From the NCBI GenBank assembly GCA_947568835.1, contig OX387609.1, forward strand, positions 9,873,660 through 9,937,659: 64,000 nucleotides of DNA. Reading direction: 5' to 3'. Both the position numbers and the translations under genes were made by a program. The stretch is from Protonemura montana (Eukaryota > Arthropoda > Insecta > Plecoptera > Nemouridae). The first letter of the stretch is position 1; each line of letters opens with the position of its first letter. This document shows, piece by piece, positions 60,943 through 64,000 of the stretch. The notes beneath the pieces are model-generated. The model saw only the letters and a program-made list of their open reading frames with translations. It searched no databases and was not told the DNA's origin.

Positions 60943-61156
60943 TGCAGCTGTTCAAAGTTTAAAAAAAAATAAGCGAGTTTGGGAACACCAGCCACTTCTG
61001 TTATCTCACTGACTTCATCTGACCATCGATCTGACATTGAACTATCAATGAACTGAACAATTATTGCTTCATACTAATTTATTCTGGCCATTTCTAAACA
61101 TATATGTTTATCAAATCAAAGAAACGAAGGACAAAATATTTGTTTGTAGGATAATT

Positions 61157-61162
61157 TTTATT
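61157..61162 (-). terminator. Poly(A) signal for AFG1L
   Basis: AATAAA on the minus strand (TTTATT on plus) lies 354 bp after the AFG1L stop and about 215 bp before the DERA start codon. The two genes are very tightly spaced. Confidence 0.55.
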
Positions 61163-61515
61163 ATTGAATCGAAACTTAACAATATGTTACTTTATAATAT
61201 GTACAACTTCTTAGTAACAATCAAAGGTAACAACCCACTTAAGCAAAGATCTTAAAACTAGTACCTTCTAGTACTCTCATCAGGCATCGACATTGCAAAA
61301 AACAAAAATCTTAACATTAAGTAACAATAAGGTATAGCAGCTCTGCTAAAAACCTATGCTAAAACATAAATTAATAACAGCTATAAAAATAATATGGTCA
61401 TAACATAAAAATCGATCTATTGTGTAAGCAAGCTAGTACCAAATTGCAATTCTGCATTGAGCATTGTACAATATTGACAGCATACATTTCGAGTAAATAA
61501 GAGTGACTATATTAA

Positions 61516-63826
61516 TCACTTTTTCTTGTCCAGAGCGCTCTTATCCCACTGATCCCAGTATTCGCGGGTCTGCATCTCCGACAACCGGGACACAGTTCGG
61601 TCAAAAGCAAAGATCTCTTCGTCTCCCGTGAATAAGTTGGCAGACGCATTTTCCTGAAAAAAAAACAAGCTTGTGAAATAAAAACATAGACAAAATTTCA
61701 GCAAAGGATAGCAACTTGAACTGCCGTCAACATCTCAATTATTCGCAAACCTGGGGTTGATTGTAATTAGGTACAAGGATCAGGAACTAGGAGGCTAGTG
61801 ACATTAGTTTGTGGTTTCCAGTTCAGTAGATCTTCAGGACACTAGATAAAAAGTGCAACAAATTCCACAGATATCTGAGAGTCAAGAAACCATAATACGG
61901 TGCATCAAACTAGACGCATCCTATTAAAAAAATTGCACATTGTTAAATCACAGCCTGTGATTGAACGGTAAACTTCGATTAACCTTCCAAACCTGCTCGG
62001 CCTAAGTGAATAAGATTCACAACTGAGTATTTGGTTCACAGGTTTAGTCAGAGTCCCAGCACCAACGTTAAACTATACCGATGAAAACAGTAGCTGCTAC
62101 CAGGTGGAGTCACCGTCTCAAAACTTTTGGGATTTAATTTAGTTGTTTATCAAAGAATTGCTTGCACTAGAGACTGGAACACGCTCCAAATATATTCATT
62201 TATGTTGTGATGTCTCTGATTCAATTTAATTGCAGAGGTTTGTTAAGAATGCTCTTAAAAATACAGCTTACATTGCCACTGGTTGCTGGCTCAATTGCTC
62301 AGTAGAATGTTTAGCATTAGCACTGTGACTGCACCTATTATAGCGCTGTTAAGTAGCTGTGATAGCGTCGTGACTCTGACTGCACCTATAAACCGAATGA
62401 CGGCGTTGATCGGAAATGCAGGCAAACTTACGGAGCCGTGATGAATGTTGAGGTCGTCCATGAGCATGCGGTGCTCGTCAGTTGTGTGCGAGTCCGACTC
62501 TTGGGTCAAGAAAAGGCTCTTGTGCACTACGTCCGCAGAAATCACCACTCTGATCTGTCGGGCAGAGAACGTTGAGTTAGACTTTCTGATCGCATCTGGC
62601 ACCGAAGGCAGAGGGTACTGTTTGCATGAAACCAAAACGCAGCTCTCATACCTGTTTATTTATTTATTTTATATGTTTTGGCTTTTGTGCTGGAGGTACA
62701 AATATGTTAGCCCCAGTTTCATATGAGCTTAAAACTGTCAAGAAGAAAACATTCAAAAATTGTGCACTGCTCGGATATATGGTGCTAACCCCTATTGCTT
62801 TCTATGCTGTAACAATGAAATGTATCTACAGAGCATTGCATCCATTGCATGTTGATTGCATGCATCTAATTTTTCAAAGACCTATTCATCTAAAAATATC
62901 CCCATTTTTCACAAAACATTGGTTTCAAAATCTAGAATGCTTAAATTGTTAATCTAATGAACATTTGATTCATTTGTTACGTTTATTAACACTTGGACAA
63001 TTGATGCCAGTGACCAATCATTAGGCCTATTTGTAATACTTGTATTTTGACTTAATTTAAAGTTACAAACACTCAACTCATAACCATTACAGTCATTGTA
63101 ATCTTAATCCAGGTTATAATTTTAGCAATTAACAGCATAGAAGAACCAAAAAAGTCCTGAATAACATTGTCAAGTATTTAAAATGGCGCCAAGAGACCGG
63201 TAAATGAGCTTGATAAGAGGAAAGAAGGAAACACAATTTTGTACCTCTCTTCAGCTTTCGGGACCAACTGTTTTTATCTTTGATTAATTGCGTTCTTTCC
63301 TATGATCAATTTACCACCCAGTAGTTACTAGACGATGGCAGCCCTGTACAGTAGGTCTCCAAACCCTGTTTACTATTAGGAACATTACTACCCTCTCAAA
63401 AAATTGATGCCCAAACAGGGACTTGCACCCCGATCTCCACCTATCGCAGGTTTTGCTCTAACCCATTGAGCTACTTGGGCACATAATTTTTTAGAGGATT
63501 TGAGTGCATTTGATGAGAATGACAGATTTCCAAGGAGCAAAACCATGAGACTGAGAATAAATTTTTGAGAGAGTAGCAGAGTTCCTAATAGCAAAATAAC
63601 CCGTGCATTGCAAGCGCTTGCAATTTAAATAAGATTTCACATGCAATCGAGCCGTTCCGACCTCCCCATTCAGTGGTCGTCATACCTTGTTGTCGTAGAG
63701 GGTGTCGATGAGCGTAATGAAGCGTCTTGCAGCCGACTTGGTTTTCAGACTCAGCTGCGGGATGTCGCGGATGATGATTGTGTGGAACGCCTGCGACAGT
63801 TGCAAGTAGTCGCTCGCTCCCAGTGG
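61516..63826 (-). CDS. AFG1L: AFG1-like mitochondrial ATPase, last three exons (5' end off window)
   Basis: Exons 63686-63826, 62432-62554 and 61516-61653 are all phase 0 and encode the C-terminal 133 residues, ending ALDKKK and a stop. AFG1/LACE1 proteins are inner-membrane-associated AAA-type ATPases that handle unassembled mitochondrial-encoded subunits. The match runs through PLGASDYLQLSQAFHTI, IRDIPQLSL, ARRFITLIDTLYDNK, then RVVISADV, RMLMDDL, and finally NLFTGDEEIFAFDRTVSRL and MQTREYW, all in family order. The Walker motifs lie upstream, beyond the right edge. The insertion-free layout and intact splice sites indicate a functional gene. Confidence 0.93.
63409..63480 (-). repeat. tRNA-like pseudogene or SINE head in AFG1L intron
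   Basis: On the minus strand a 72-nt sequence has a pairing acceptor (GCCCAAG / GTTTGGGC-like), box A TAGCTCAATGGGTTAGAGC and box B-like GGTGCAAGTCC. The anticodon stem (AAACC/GGTGG) does not pair well, so a working tRNA is unlikely. Confidence 0.55.
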
Positions 63827-64000
63827 CTGTGGAAAACAACATGGCGACTCAGTCTAGGACTCTGAAAAAACTGCTTTTGTGCATTACAAAACATACTGGA
63901 TGACCTGAATTTTTTTCCTTAATATTAATACGTTACTTTAGATAGAGTGAGAAGAAATATTTTGGGGCAAAGGGATCTTAGGGGCTTCTTGTGGTAAGCA

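Noticed and set aside
60855..61037. Upstream open frame beginning MSDRW as the DERA N terminus
   Set aside because: It does not splice in frame to exon 2, whereas the ATG at 60942 with donor GTAAGT gives the family N terminus.
63409..63480. Functional tRNA gene
   Set aside because: The anticodon stem does not pair and box B is imperfect; it resembles the SINE heads elsewhere in the window.

Overview
This is a nuclear genomic window from an arthropod, and very probably a hexapod. Genes are interrupted by spliceosomal GT-AG introns of about 0.2 to 5 kb. There is an Rebers-Riddiford (RR) chitin-binding cuticle protein gene and there are two odorant-binding-protein (PBP/GOBP) genes, a family known from hexapods. 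Introns and intergenic DNA are full of SINEs, MITEs, foldbacks, minisatellites and truncated LINEs. The order or species cannot be read from the sequence alone.

Region by region. Bases 1-6852 hold no host exon I can find. They carry a MITE nested in another MITE, a (CTCAT)n microsatellite and a young non-autonomous hAT element with 21-bp TIRs and an 8-bp target duplication; this is probably the inside of a very long MDN1 intron. Bases 6853-30385 (minus) are the N-terminal 35 exons of midasin (MDN1/Rea1), which splice into one open frame of 2,095 codons covering the N-terminal domain, AAA1-AAA5 and the start of AAA6. The rest of the gene lies off the left edge. Bases 31004-32110 are a 5'-truncated LINE sitting between MDN1 and a divergent intronless gene for proteasome assembly chaperone 4 (32507-32929, plus). 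Bases 33563-39330 are intergenic, with another LINE remnant and SINE copies. Bases 39337-49574 (plus) are a four-exon cuticle protein gene with a signal peptide split by a 4.6-kb first intron and an RR domain split over its last two exons.

Bases 50349-52957 (minus) and 53514-56317 (plus) are two head-to-head odorant-binding-protein genes. They have the same intron-phase plan and identical cysteine spacing (C2-X3-C3-X42-C4-X12-C5-X8-C6). Each has a long low-complexity insert between the N-terminal cysteines and C2, and in one gene C2-X3-C3 sits in a 36-nt microexon. Bases 57982-60942 (minus) are a complete six-exon deoxyribose-phosphate aldolase (DERA), followed closely upstream by the last three exons of an AFG1-like ATPase (61516-63826, minus, 5' end off the right edge).

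The host genes are mostly independent: ribosome assembly (MDN1), proteasome assembly (PSMG4), cuticle, chemosensory or humidity-related binding proteins, nucleoside catabolism (DERA) and mitochondrial protein quality control (AFG1L). The most unusual parts are the divergent long-insert OBP pair and a SINE-derived 68-bp minisatellite. The minisatellite lies in the same orientation just upstream of a 3' splice site in two unrelated genes, and in MDN1 it makes up most of a short intron.
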